A DNA stretch of 44,117 nt, from positions 1 to 44,117 of the IMG/VR virus record IMGVR_UViG_3300024346_000136, one strand, 5' to 3'. A model generated the notes under the pieces. It did no database searches. It had not been told where the DNA came from and worked only from the letters and a program-made list of their open reading frames with translations. Of this stretch, positions 7,462 through 16,552 are shown one piece after another; the first letter of the stretch is position 1; every line of letters begins with the position of its first letter. Position numbers and translations under genes: made by a program. The stretch comes from a virus.

Positions 7462-9635
7462 GCGCAAGACTATTTGTAGAAGGCTATGAAGCAGACACCC
7501 TTGGGGATATCGATGTTGAGTTTACCTTTTCGGTTGCAGATATTAGTGATATCGAGCGTAGAAATACTAGCTTTTCCAAGACTTTAACCCTACCAAGTAC
7601 TGCAAGAAATCAGCAGCTATTCGGGAACATCTTTGACATCTCAGTTTCAAATGATATCATAGTAGGGGCTAACATAGGTCAGAACTTTAATCCTGCAAAA
7701 CAGGCGAAAGCCCAAATCTTCTTGGATAACGTGAAGATCTTTGACGGTGTTTTAAGGATGTCTAAGATCAGCAACAAATCAGGGGACATAGTTTACGAGG
7801 TTAATATGTTTGGCAGGTTACGGGACATCCTAGATGCCTTGGGAGACCTTACCCTAGCAGATCTAAACTTTGATAACTATGACCACACCTACAATCAGGC
7901 AAATATTGAAGCAAGTTGGGCAAGAACAGAGTGGGTATCTGGGGCGCAGAACTATGTCTACCCTTTGGTCGATTACGGATACAGCGCAAACAACATAAAC
8001 TACCCTTTAAAAAACTTTAAGCCGGCAGTATTTGTAACCGAGATTCTAAAGAGAATATTTGAGGATGCAAAATTTGTTATTACTGCACCGATCTTTGAAT
8101 CCTTCTTTTTTAGGAAGCTAATTTTATTGACGGCAGAAAAGAATATCACTAGGGAAGTTCTAAATTTGCTAGATCAGAGAACAAACCTGCTTATTCAGAA
8201 CGTAACTTCTACACCTAGCTTTTCACAACTTTTAGTTTTTAATAGTGTGTCTGCACCTAGCTTTACGATTAGTAATGGAGGCACTAAATTTACTTACAAT
8301 AAAACTCAGGGTTTAAATACAGGTCTTAACTTTAATGTAAGCCTCAGTCTTACTTCTTTAGAAACCTTTACAAAGAATCAGTGGACTATAATTGTTTTAA
8401 AAAATGGGTCGCAAATTTTATCTGAAACCGAGTTAGTAACTATCGTACCATTAGGGGGAACATATACTTACAATTTTGCACTTAGCGGAGGAATAACCCT
8501 TGCATTAGGTGACTACTTTGAGATAAGGCTAACCGGTCAAGCTATTGGAGGAGGCGGTTATAATTCTAACATTCAGAATAGGGTAACAATAGCACCGGGA
8601 GGAGCGTTAAAGATTGGCAGTTCAATACCTGTGGCAGTCGATGTAGTAGAGGGTGACACGATGAAGATTAATTATACGATGCCGAAATCTATGAAGCAGC
8701 GGGACTTCCTCAAGTCTATTATCTCGATGTACAATTTGTACATAACTCAGGACAAGCTGCAAACCAACATACTCGAGATCATCCCATATAATGAGTTCTT
8801 TAAAACCTTTAAGAATGAGGCCATAGATTGGAGCGACAAGCTAGATGTATCCCAAGAGGTGATAATAACCCCTTTGAGCGAATTATCAGCAAAGGAATAT
8901 CGTCTTATGTTTGACGATGACAGCGACTATTGGAGTCAAAGCTATAAGACCAAATTCAATGAAGGATATGGGGAAAAACGGGAAGTAATTCCGAATGATT
9001 TTGTCACAGAAACCAAATCCGTGAAGGTAGTTTTTGCGCCTCCTGTTATGCGAGAAGAACTAGCAGGAAGGGTTATGGTTCACCTTTACAAAGTTGAAAA
9101 CAACGTAAAGATTCCAGACAACTTCAAGCCGAGAATAGTATTCTTTGCACCACAAACCCCCTGCCCTACAACTTGGCAGATTCAGTATGCAGCAGGTGCG
9201 GTGACCTATAACTCCTACCCCTATGCAGGTCACGTTAACAGTTTGACAGATCCTGCTTTTGATCAACTATTCCACTATCCAAAGGAGGTATATTTTGCTA
9301 TCGGGGCTTATCCTGAAAATTCAAACCTTTATACAGAGTACTACGATACCTTAATCACTTCGATAGGTGACAGGAACAGCAGGCTTTTACAGGGGTATTT
9401 CTATTTGACTCCAATGGATATTTCAAACTTGGATTTTAGGAAGATCATAAAAGTAGGCAATCACTTCTTTCAGTTGCAGAAGGTGGATAAGTACAACCCG
9501 ATTGCAAACGGGCTTAGTTATGTTTCATTATTCAAGATACTAGGGGAACTTGAGCCACAGGATTATGATTACATCCTTCTGGAGAATGACTTCTATATGT
9601 TACAAGAAAACGGGGTTAATAAGTTTTATATTTAA
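7458..9635 (+). CDS. Large tail protein, baseplate hub-like
   Basis: 725 residues. The start (MSARLFVEGYEADTLGDIDV, then RRNTSFSKTLTLPSTARN at about 35-52) resembles large structural proteins of Bacteroidota phages in which an R-x-x-x-x-S-K-T-x-x-L-P motif is common. A beta-rich insert covers about 245-400, then a helix-strand region (MKQRDFLKSIISMYNLYITQ at about 413-432) that resembles hub proteins. The end (YILLENDFYMLQEN) leads into the fibre gene 5 bases later. Tail-tip hub or fibre attachment is inferred. Confidence 0.55.
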   Translation: MSARLFVEGYEADTLGDIDVEFTFSVADISDIERRNTSFSKTLTLPSTARNQQLFGNIFDISVSNDIIVGANIGQNFNPAKQAKAQIFLDNVKIFDGVLRMSKISNKSGDIVYEVNMFGRLRDILDALGDLTLADLNFDNYDHTYNQANIEASWARTEWVSGAQNYVYPLVDYGYSANNINYPLKNFKPAVFVTEILKRIFEDAKFVITAPIFESFFFRKLILLTAEKNITREVLNLLDQRTNLLIQNVTSTPSFSQLLVFNSVSAPSFTISNGGTKFTYNKTQGLNTGLNFNVSLSLTSLETFTKNQWTIIVLKNGSQILSETELVTIVPLGGTYTYNFALSGGITLALGDYFEIRLTGQAIGGGGYNSNIQNRVTIAPGGALKIGSSIPVAVDVVEGDTMKINYTMPKSMKQRDFLKSIISMYNLYITQDKLQTNILEIIPYNEFFKTFKNEAIDWSDKLDVSQEVIITPLSELSAKEYRLMFDDDSDYWSQSYKTKFNEGYGEKREVIPNDFVTETKSVKVVFAPPVMREELAGRVMVHLYKVENNVKIPDNFKPRIVFFAPQTPCPTTWQIQYAAGAVTYNSYPYAGHVNSLTDPAFDQLFHYPKEVYFAIGAYPENSNLYTEYYDTLITSIGDRNSRLLQGYFYLTPMDISNLDFRKIIKVGNHFFQLQKVDKYNPIANGLSYVSLFKILGELEPQDYDYILLENDFYMLQENGVNKFYI

Positions 9636-9640
9636 GAATT

Positions 9641-11347
9641 ATGGCAGATAAGCGAATAAGTCAACTAGTAGATCGGGGCACGGTAGTTAATAACGATGTA
9701 GTACCTATCGTAGTAAGTGGGGCTACCACTACAAACAAGGCAACTATATCAAGTATTCAAACCTTCATGCAGGGTAACCTTGATCTAGGGGTTACTTCTG
9801 TAGGCATAACCATAGGTACTTCAGGAACAAATGTAAGTGTGACGGGGTCACCTGTGACAAGTTCTGGAAACATCACTATCAATATCCCTACTGCATCCGC
9901 TACTAATCGAGGGGCTTTGTCTTCTGCTGATTGGTCTACTTTTAACGGGAAGCAAAATGCTTTAACTAACCCAATCACAGGCACAGGGGCAACAGGTCAA
10001 GTAGCTTATTGGAATGGTACTAATTCTCAGACGGGAAGCAATAACCTATTTTGGGATAATGCTAATGTAAAGTTGGGCATAGGTACAAATACACCTGAAT
10101 CAACGGGTCTTACTATTGCAGGTGGAGGGATGATAGTTAGTCTTGATTCAGGTTCTGCTAGAAAAGTATTAGAACTTTATGCTACAAGTACAGGTGCAAA
10201 AGTATCTTCATCTTATGTCGGTGCTTCATCTTATGGTAGTTTAGAATTATTAACTTCAGGATTGCCAAGACTAACCATAGCCGACACGGGCGGTGTAACT
10301 TTGACAGGTGCTTTGAACGGGACTAGTGCTAGTTTTAGTGGGAATGGTTCTTTCGGTGGTGCTGCTGCAAATGTCAATCCTTTGTATGTTAAAACAGCAA
10401 CAGATAGTAACCTTAGAGTAACGGATGCCGCAGGAACTTTGCAAATAGCAGTTGTAAACGATGCAGTAAATGCTCATAGACCTTTTATGTTAGGCAACGG
10501 CTGGCTTAATTTTACTAACACAGGCGCGGCTACCTTCTCAAGTAGCGTGACGGCTAGCGGTTTACTATCTACTAATGATAGACTATATATGCCTGGAAAT
10601 CAACCAATTTCAAATTGGTTTTCAAGTAGTTTATCGGCGGGATATAGTTCGAGCAATGGATATGGTTGGGTAAATGGAGCGGGAAATCTAGTACTTGGAA
10701 CTGATGGTGTTGAACGAATGCGCATCACCTCGGCAGGCAACGTAGGCATCGGCACGGCTAGTCCTGTCACGGCATTGACAATATTTAATAATTCAAGCGG
10801 ATTAAGATTTCAAAATTCTACCACGGGCATCGGAAGTGGTGATGGTTCTGATTTATTTTTAGATGGAAGTGATTTTTATATTAGAAACATCGAAAGCGGG
10901 TTTATTGGTTTTGCAACTGCTAACACCGAACGAATGCGCATTACTTCGGTAGGCTATCTTCGTATGGCATCGGGAACGGGAGGTATCCAATTCAACGGAG
11001 ACACGGCAGCGGCTAATGCTTTAAATGATTATGAGGAGGGGACTTGGACACCGACAATTGGCGGAACTTGGATAACAAACCCAACAAGCTTATCAGGTCT
11101 ATATACAAAAATAGGGAACATGGTATATATTCGTTTAGAATTTACAGGCGGAGTAAAAGCCACTACTACTTCAGGATGGATTAATGGTTTACCTTTTAGT
11201 GGTGCAGTTGGTGGGGGTGGTACTGTCTCAAATGTAAGTGTTCAAAATAGAGGCATTGCACTTTTAGATAATAACACTAGAATTTGGTTAACTGAACTTG
11301 ATTTTCTTGGTTTAAGTACTAAGGTAATGGCATCGTATAGACTATAA
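9641..11347 (+). CDS. Tail fibre / receptor-binding protein, variant 1 (no S74 chaperone)
   Basis: 568 residues. The N-terminal 214 residues (start MADKRISQLVDRGTVVNNDV) are identical to the second-copy fibre and probably attach to the tail. The middle has collagen-free fibre repeats ending in variants of ERMRITSAGNVGIGTASP (about residues 357-374), with a second ERMRITS near 430. The C-terminal ~105 residues begin with YEEGTWTPTIGG and continue through YTKIGNMVYIRLEF, a tip domain found in many environmental phage fibres. No autocleavage domain is present. Divergence from the other variant starts at 10283. Role: host recognition at the cell surface. Confidence 0.75.
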   Translation: MADKRISQLVDRGTVVNNDVVPIVVSGATTTNKATISSIQTFMQGNLDLGVTSVGITIGTSGTNVSVTGSPVTSSGNITINIPTASATNRGALSSADWSTFNGKQNALTNPITGTGATGQVAYWNGTNSQTGSNNLFWDNANVKLGIGTNTPESTGLTIAGGGMIVSLDSGSARKVLELYATSTGAKVSSSYVGASSYGSLELLTSGLPRLTIADTGGVTLTGALNGTSASFSGNGSFGGAAANVNPLYVKTATDSNLRVTDAAGTLQIAVVNDAVNAHRPFMLGNGWLNFTNTGAATFSSSVTASGLLSTNDRLYMPGNQPISNWFSSSLSAGYSSSNGYGWVNGAGNLVLGTDGVERMRITSAGNVGIGTASPVTALTIFNNSSGLRFQNSTTGIGSGDGSDLFLDGSDFYIRNIESGFIGFATANTERMRITSVGYLRMASGTGGIQFNGDTAAANALNDYEEGTWTPTIGGTWITNPTSLSGLYTKIGNMVYIRLEFTGGVKATTTSGWINGLPFSGAVGGGGTVSNVSVQNRGIALLDNNTRIWLTELDFLGLSTKVMASYRL

Positions 11348-11359
11348 ACAAAAATAAAA

Positions 11360-11626
11360 ATGGCTTTAAAAGAAAAAACAATCATCGACAAAATAGAAAT
11401 ACTTGAAAGCAATGCAATTCAAGTAAGGACTGCAAATGTAATTGAGAAAGACGGGGCAGAAATTAGCCGTACCTTCCATCGCCATGTAGTCAATCCTAGC
11501 AATGACATCAGCGGAGAAGATGCCAAGGTGCAAGCGGTAGCAAATGCCGTTTGGACTGAGGAAATTATCGCTGCTTATTTACAATCACAAAACCAAAACC
11601 AAACACAAGATGAAAGTAACGCTTAA
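11360..11626 (+). CDS. Small fibre-associated protein, present only with fibre variant 1
   Basis: 88 residues. The core (KIEILESNAIQVRTANVI, then EISRTFHRHVVNPSND) resembles a small protein found near fibre genes in environmental phages; function unknown. In the second pass, the fibre gene is followed directly by the next small gene, so this gene is missing from variant 2 and appears to travel with the fibre tip. Its last 17 bases overlap the next ORF. Confidence 0.65.
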   Translation: MALKEKTIIDKIEILESNAIQVRTANVIEKDGAEISRTFHRHVVNPSNDISGEDAKVQAVANAVWTEEIIAAYLQSQNQNQTQDESNA

Positions 11627-11753
11627 CGAAGACCAAATCAAAATGCTAGAAGCATGGGCGCAAGAGTTGCCTACCAAGTACGGGATGTCCTTCATCCAAT
11701 TCCTAGCACAGCAAGTGCAGGAGCAGAACCCGAAGGAAGCAGAAACAGAATAA
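11610..11753 (+). CDS. Small conserved protein downstream of the fibre
   Basis: 47 residues from ATG 11610 (the longer in-frame reading lies inside the previous gene). Helical, starting MKVTLNEDQIKMLEAWAQEL. The start is supported by the second copy at 43851, where the ORF overlaps the other fibre gene by ATGA and begins at the same methionine with almost the same protein despite silent changes. Function unknown. Confidence 0.65.
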   Translation: MKVTLNEDQIKMLEAWAQELPTKYGMSFIQFLAQQVQEQNPKEAETE

Positions 11754-11758
11754 AACAT

Positions 11759-11778
11759 GGGGAATCAATCGATTCCCC
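11759..11778 (+). terminator. Hairpin between fibre cluster and tape measure
   Basis: GGGGAATC / GATTCCCC perfect 8-bp stem with a 4-base loop, 22 bases before the tape measure start. There is no T-run, so it may be a processing or pausing site instead of a terminator. In the second copy (43999-44019) the stem is conserved while the loop changes from AATC to AAAAC, which supports selection on the structure. Confidence 0.6.
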
Positions 11779-11800
11779 TAACCTTTAAAAACCCACACCA

Positions 11801-13864
11801 ATGGCTGAAGAAAATAAGATAATCCTTGACGCAGATGTCAAACCTTTAAAGAAACAATTAAAGGAGGCTACGCTAGAACTTCAAAACGCAAGGCAGAAGT
11901 TTGGAGATCTAAGTACGGAAGCCGTTAATGCTGCAAAGAAGGTAGCGGGTATCAGGGATAGTATTGAAGATGCAAACGAGCAGGCGCAACAGTTTGATCC
12001 GGGCAAAAGATTTCAGGCATTAACTACGGCAGCCTCCACAGCAGCAGGTGGAATAGCAGCAGCACAGGGGGCACTTGCTTTATTCGGTTCTGAAAGTAAA
12101 GATGTTGAAAAGGCTTTGCTAAAAGTACAGGGCGCAATGGCTTTGTCACAAGGGCTATCCCAACTGAAAGACATTGGAAAAGTAGGGGATCAGTTAACTA
12201 CTGCTTTCAAAGGATTAACCGTAGGGGTAAACGGATTCAAGAAGGCTTTGATATCTACAGGCATTGGTGCTTTGGTGGTAGCGGTCGGTCTATTAGTAGC
12301 CTATTGGGATGACATCCTAGCCTTAGTTGGCGGGGTATCTACAGAGCAAAAGAAACTAAACGAGGCTACAAAATTAGACCTTCAGGCACAGACTGATAAA
12401 CTAGATGCGATAGATGGGCAGGCTAACCAATTAAAGCTACAAGGAAAAACTGAAGAAGAAATCCTTGAAATGAAGATAGCCCAAACTGCTGAGGCTATAA
12501 TGGCAGCGGAAGTAAACCTACAGAATGCTAAAGCAACTAAACAAGCGCAGATAGATGCGTCCAAAAGAAACCAAGAAATATTAGCAGGGCTTTTAGCCTT
12601 TCTTTCTTTGCCTATTACTGCGATCCTTGGGACAGTTGATTTGATTAGTTCAGGATTAAAGCAGCTAGGGATACTAGAAGAGTCTACTACTTTGCTAGAT
12701 GATAGCACTAAATATCTTGCATCTTTTGTATTCGATCCTGAGAAGGTAGCAGCCGAAGGCGATCAGGTAATCAAAGAAGCGGAGGGAGCACTTAATAAAT
12801 TAAAGGAACAAAGCGCAGGCTTTACATTATCCCAACAGGAGGCACAAAAAGCAGCGGGAGAAAAGGCATCTGCGGAAAGAGAAAAGCAAAGCCAAAAAGA
12901 AGCGGAAGAACTAGCTAAGTCAAAAGAAGATGAAGCTAAGATGCTTGAAAAACAGGCACAAGATGAAGCAGCATTTCAAAAGCAACTAAACGACATTCGT
13001 ACAAAGACTAGACTTGATGGCATCAAAGATGAAAATGAAAAAGCTAGGCAACAGATTCTTGATGAATTTGAAAAACAAAGACAGGAGATTCTTCAAAATG
13101 ACAAACTAACTTCTGATCAAAGAACCATTCTTAAATTAGAATTAGCAACACAAGAACAGCAGGCACTAGCAGCATTTCAGCAAACCTTAGACGAAGCAAA
13201 TGCAATCAAAGAAATCGAAAAGCTAGATGCAGAAATGGTAAAGGCTGCAAATGATTTTAATTTACAAAAGGATTTTCTAGATCAAAAACAGGCTTTAATA
13301 GACTCCCAGTATGCAGCGGATCTGATTTCTCAAGCTGATTATAACGCAGCAACCGAAGCAAATACAGATGCTAGAATTGATTTAGATAAAAAAGAAAAAG
13401 AGGCTAAAATGGCAAATGCCTCTCAGATTGCAGGTCTACTTGGAAATCTATCAAGCCTAGTAGGAAAAGAAACGGCAGCAGGTAAGGCTTTTGCAGTTGC
13501 ACAGGCTACAATCGACACCTATCTATCAGCTAATAAAGCCTATCAGTCTATGGTAGGTATCCCTGTAGCAGGCCCTGCTTTGGCAGCAGTTGCAGCGGGT
13601 GTAGCTGTGGCGGGTGGAATAGCTAATGTTCGTAAGATCATGAGCACAAAAGTACCGGGAGGCGGTGGCGGTGTATCTGCCCCTTCTATTTCTGGTGCTG
13701 CTCCTGCGGTTACTTCAGCAGTTCCAACTTTGGGAACTAGCCCTGTGACTGCCTTGGGAACTATGATGCAGAACCAACCTCCAATCAGAGCCTATGTGGT
13801 AGAAAGCGAAGTGACAGGCACGCAGAAGCGGGTGGCCGATATTGAACGAAGGGCAGGCTTTTAA
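11801..13864 (+). CDS. Tape measure protein
   Basis: 687 residues. Long coiled-coil stretches rich in Ala, Gln, Glu and Lys (about 10-65 and 345-545), a membrane-like segment at about 148-172 (GIGALVVAVGLLVAYW), a further hydrophobic patch near 260-285, and an Ala/Gly-rich hydrophobic region near 585-615 (GPALAAVAAGVAVAGG). This is the classic tape measure layout: it sets tail length and is ejected into the host envelope. About 700 residues predicts a fairly short tail for a siphovirus. It lies after the fibre gene and not straight after the chaperone-like gene. Confidence 0.87.
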   Translation: MAEENKIILDADVKPLKKQLKEATLELQNARQKFGDLSTEAVNAAKKVAGIRDSIEDANEQAQQFDPGKRFQALTTAASTAAGGIAAAQGALALFGSESKDVEKALLKVQGAMALSQGLSQLKDIGKVGDQLTTAFKGLTVGVNGFKKALISTGIGALVVAVGLLVAYWDDILALVGGVSTEQKKLNEATKLDLQAQTDKLDAIDGQANQLKLQGKTEEEILEMKIAQTAEAIMAAEVNLQNAKATKQAQIDASKRNQEILAGLLAFLSLPITAILGTVDLISSGLKQLGILEESTTLLDDSTKYLASFVFDPEKVAAEGDQVIKEAEGALNKLKEQSAGFTLSQQEAQKAAGEKASAEREKQSQKEAEELAKSKEDEAKMLEKQAQDEAAFQKQLNDIRTKTRLDGIKDENEKARQQILDEFEKQRQEILQNDKLTSDQRTILKLELATQEQQALAAFQQTLDEANAIKEIEKLDAEMVKAANDFNLQKDFLDQKQALIDSQYAADLISQADYNAATEANTDARIDLDKKEKEAKMANASQIAGLLGNLSSLVGKETAAGKAFAVAQATIDTYLSANKAYQSMVGIPVAGPALAAVAAGVAVAGGIANVRKIMSTKVPGGGGGVSAPSISGAAPAVTSAVPTLGTSPVTALGTMMQNQPPIRAYVVESEVTGTQKRVADIERRAGF

Positions 13865-13875
13865 TATTTAAAGAC

Positions 13876-14928
13876 ATGATGGATAAATTACCACTTTATA
13901 AAATGTTTATTGCTGACGATTTCGAAGGCGAAGAGGAAGTAGACTTTGTAGCCTTGGTGGAAAGCCCTGCAATCCAAAGAAACTTTCTAGCCTTTGCGGA
14001 AGGTCTGCCACATTACACGGCAGACGGTGAACTATACACAGGGCCAACACATAAAGACGCAAGCGGTCGACTAATGACGGGGGCAGTTCATACAGAAGAT
14101 AGCGAGTACCTATATCACAAAGGAGAATTTAAAAGCTATGCCGACTATCCAGATGGGGTAAAAGGCAATGCAAAAAACGTTCTTGAATATACAGAAGCAA
14201 ATGGGTGGGGATCATGCGGTACTCCTGTAGGAAAGCAGCGGGCGAATCAACTAGCAAACGGTGAACCTATTTCTTTAGACACGATCCAGAGGATGTACAG
14301 CTACTTGAGTAGACATGAGGTAGATCTCGAATCTTCCACAGCCTACGGGGATGGGTGCGGAAAATTAATGTACGACGCATGGGGCGGAAAGGCTGCCCTT
14401 GGGTGGTCAAGAAACAAGCTAAGAGAACTGGGTCAATTAGAAGAAGATTTCAGCACTAAGCTAACCTTTGCGGTACAGGATGAAGACCAAAGAATTGTTA
14501 GTGGGCCTTTAATGATTGCCGATCTACCTATCTACCGAAAGGATGAAGAAGGCGAATACTATGTGATGTTCACAGGTGAGCAGATCAAGAAGATCGTGCA
14601 GCGGTTTTTCAAAAAAGGCTATCAGGCAAAGGTCAACATTGAACACGGCAAAAAGGCCGAAGGAGTTTATATGTTTGAAAGCTACATTATTGATAGGGAA
14701 AGAGGGGTTAACCCTCCTACAGGTTTTGAAGATGTGGCAGACGGGTCTTGGTTCGGTAGCTTCAAAGTAGAAAATGAGAAACTTTGGGGCGAAGTAAAAG
14801 CAGGGACTTTTAAAGGCTTCAGCGTAGAGGGTTTATTCCGTTACGAAAAGGCAGGAATGATCGTGCAAAAAGAAGAACAGATCATGTCACAAATTTTTAA
14901 AATTTTGAGTCAAATTGAACAAGAATAA
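13876..14928 (+). CDS. XkdF-like prohead protease with an inserted conserved module
   Basis: 350 residues. The N-terminal start (DFVALVESPAIQRNFLAF at about 23-40) and the C-terminal half (from about 195: KLTFAVQDEDQRIVSGPLMI, DLPIYR, EYYVMFTGEQI, VNIEHG) match the pattern of XkdF-type phage serine proteases that process head proteins. Between them (about 45-190) lies an extra module with WGSCGTPVGKQRANQLANGE and YGDGCGKLMYDAWGG, which I cannot assign but which looks like a conserved domain with several Cys/Gly residues. Position before scaffold and capsid fits head maturation. Confidence 0.7.
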   Translation: MMDKLPLYKMFIADDFEGEEEVDFVALVESPAIQRNFLAFAEGLPHYTADGELYTGPTHKDASGRLMTGAVHTEDSEYLYHKGEFKSYADYPDGVKGNAKNVLEYTEANGWGSCGTPVGKQRANQLANGEPISLDTIQRMYSYLSRHEVDLESSTAYGDGCGKLMYDAWGGKAALGWSRNKLRELGQLEEDFSTKLTFAVQDEDQRIVSGPLMIADLPIYRKDEEGEYYVMFTGEQIKKIVQRFFKKGYQAKVNIEHGKKAEGVYMFESYIIDRERGVNPPTGFEDVADGSWFGSFKVENEKLWGEVKAGTFKGFSVEGLFRYEKAGMIVQKEEQIMSQIFKILSQIEQE

Positions 14929-14948
14929 CTAACTAAATATTTACAATT

Positions 14949-15533
14949 ATGAACGCAAAAGAAGCACTAGTACAGATTAAGCAACTTCTGTTCTCAGAAG
15001 CAGAAAAGAAAGTAGCCTTCGCTTTGGTAGAAGGTAAGCTAGTAGATGGCACAGCGGTTGCCTACGATCTTGAGGCAGGTGATATTTTCGTAATTGGTGA
15101 AGATGGGGTTCAGATCCCTGCACCTGTTGGAGAACATCAACTAGAAAGCGGTGAAATCGTAATCGTAACTGAAGCAGGTAAAATCGCAGAGGTTAAAAGC
15201 GGTGAGCCAAAAGTAGAAATCGAAATCGAAGCAGCGGAAGTACCAGCTGAAGATGAGCCTAAGAAGGATGAGGCTATGGCCAAATTCGAAGAGGCCATGG
15301 GATACCTTGAAAAAAAGGTAGAAGAACTAAGCGCAAAAGTTAAGGCGATGGAAGACAAAGCAGAAGATGTGAAAGAAGCGGTGAAACTATCTGCTGAGAT
15401 TCTTGAATCATTTGCAAAAGAGCCAAGCGACAAAGCAATCACTGCTCCTAACCAATTTGCAAAGCAATTAAAAACAGAAAAAAACGATAGATATAACAAC
15501 CTTCAAAAAGCATTTTCAACACTTAAAAAATAA
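14949..15533 (+). CDS. Scaffold-like protein upstream of capsid
   Basis: 194 residues. The first ~80 residues are beta-like (EAGDIFVIGEDGVQIPAPVG), and the remainder is an acidic linker followed by a coiled coil (about 110-155, AKFEEAMGYLEKKVEELSAK) and a basic end. Position directly before the capsid gene and the composition fit a scaffolding protein; the beta domain also recalls head decoration proteins. Start ATG 14949 follows an A/T-rich leader. Confidence 0.6.
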   Translation: MNAKEALVQIKQLLFSEAEKKVAFALVEGKLVDGTAVAYDLEAGDIFVIGEDGVQIPAPVGEHQLESGEIVIVTEAGKIAEVKSGEPKVEIEIEAAEVPAEDEPKKDEAMAKFEEAMGYLEKKVEELSAKVKAMEDKAEDVKEAVKLSAEILESFAKEPSDKAITAPNQFAKQLKTEKNDRYNNLQKAFSTLKK

Positions 15534-15539
15534 ACGACA

Positions 15540-16496
15540 ATGGCATTAGACCTTTCAGCATTAACTAACTATGTAAAAGAGAACGAATTGCAGTTGACTT
15601 CAGCTGCTATCTTCTCAGCAAAAACAGCTTCTTTGATTGAAGCACTTGGCAACGTTCAGGTGGGTATCAAATCCGCTGAGACTATCAACATCATGACTAC
15701 CGATGCGGTATTCCAAGCAGGTGGTACTTGTGGATTTAATTCTTCAGGAACTACTACTATCACACAGAGAACCATTACAGTAGGTAAAATCAAAGTACAA
15801 GAAAGCATCTGCCCTAAGGCATTTGAAGCTAAGTACACTCAGAAGGCTTTGAGAGAAGGATCTACCTATGACTACATGGCTTACGGTGCTGAATTCTCTG
15901 CACAGAAAGTAGAGCGCATTGGTGCTGCTTTGGAAACTGCTATTTGGCAGGGGGATACAGGAAGCGGAAACGCTCAACTTAACAAATTCATGGGCTTTGG
16001 TACAATCATCAACGCTCTAGGTTTTGGTGGTGCAGGTGATCCTATCAATGGAAACTCTGCCAATGTTACTACATTGACTACTTCTACTGTAATCGCTGCT
16101 GTTGATGCAGTATTCCTTGCACTTCCTGCTGCCCTTTTGGACAAAACAGATGTAGTAATCTTCTGCGGTAATGATACTTTCAGAGAATATGTGATTGCCT
16201 TGAGAAATGGTAACCTATTCCACTATCCTGTAGATGCTGCAAACATGGAATTGATCGTACCAGGAACAAATGTGAAGTTGATCGGTGTGAACGGATTGAA
16301 CGGAACTGACTACCTAGTAGGATTGTCTATGTCTAATATGTACCTAGGTACTGACCTTTTGAATGAGCAAGATCGCTTCGAACTGTTCTATGCAAAAGAG
16401 GCGGACGAAATGAGATTTGTAGTTGAGTTCAAGCTAGGTGTACAACTTGCCTTCCCTGACGAAGTAGTGTTCTGGAAGAAGTACGTTGCGCCTTAA
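15540..16496 (+). CDS. Major capsid protein (HK97-fold)
   Basis: 318 residues. Typical capsid composition with no Trp/Cys motif and segments expected for the fold: a helical N-terminal arm, TITQRTITVGKIKVQESICP (extended strand region, about 75-95), EFSAQKVERIGAALETAIWQ (spine helix, about 119-138), and a C-terminal ending FPDEVVFWKKYVAP. It follows the scaffold-like gene by 6 bases and is followed by a strong hairpin, consistent with high expression. Confidence 0.82.
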   Translation: MALDLSALTNYVKENELQLTSAAIFSAKTASLIEALGNVQVGIKSAETINIMTTDAVFQAGGTCGFNSSGTTTITQRTITVGKIKVQESICPKAFEAKYTQKALREGSTYDYMAYGAEFSAQKVERIGAALETAIWQGDTGSGNAQLNKFMGFGTIINALGFGGAGDPINGNSANVTTLTTSTVIAAVDAVFLALPAALLDKTDVVIFCGNDTFREYVIALRNGNLFHYPVDAANMELIVPGTNVKLIGVNGLNGTDYLVGLSMSNMYLGTDLLNEQDRFELFYAKEADEMRFVVEFKLGVQLAFPDEVVFWKKYVAP

Positions 16497-16504
16497 ATAA
16501 AATC

Positions 16505-16528
16505 GGGGAAGATGGTTGCGTCTTCCCC
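16505..16528 (+). terminator. Hairpin after the capsid gene
   Basis: GGGGAAGA / TCTTCCCC 8-bp perfect stem with an 8-base loop, 8 bases after the capsid stop codon. No long T-run follows (ttcactttataa). Likely a partial terminator or an mRNA-stabilising end that lets capsid be expressed above downstream genes. Similar GGGGAA/TTCCCC stems occur at 11759. Confidence 0.6.
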
Positions 16529-16552
16529 TTCACTTTATAAAATTATAAAAAT

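Larger units (their letters stand above)
1092..10282 (+). repeat. Block repeated without visible change at 32957-42147
   Basis: About 9.19 kb present twice with a constant offset of 31865. Both ends are sharp: the left boundary lies inside the CxxC membrane protein gene and the right boundary inside the fibre gene. Outside it the copies differ. I compared the copies by line and by translated proteins, not base by base with a program. Confidence 0.85.

Noticed and set aside
9641-11347. Diversity-generating retroelement acting on the fibre
   Set aside because: No reverse transcriptase or template/variable repeat pair; the two fibres differ by whole modules, not by adenine-specific changes.
15137-15499. 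120-residue leftward frame opposite the scaffold gene
   Set aside because: Ser/Ala-rich product created by the complementary strand of an acidic, Glu/Lys-rich gene.
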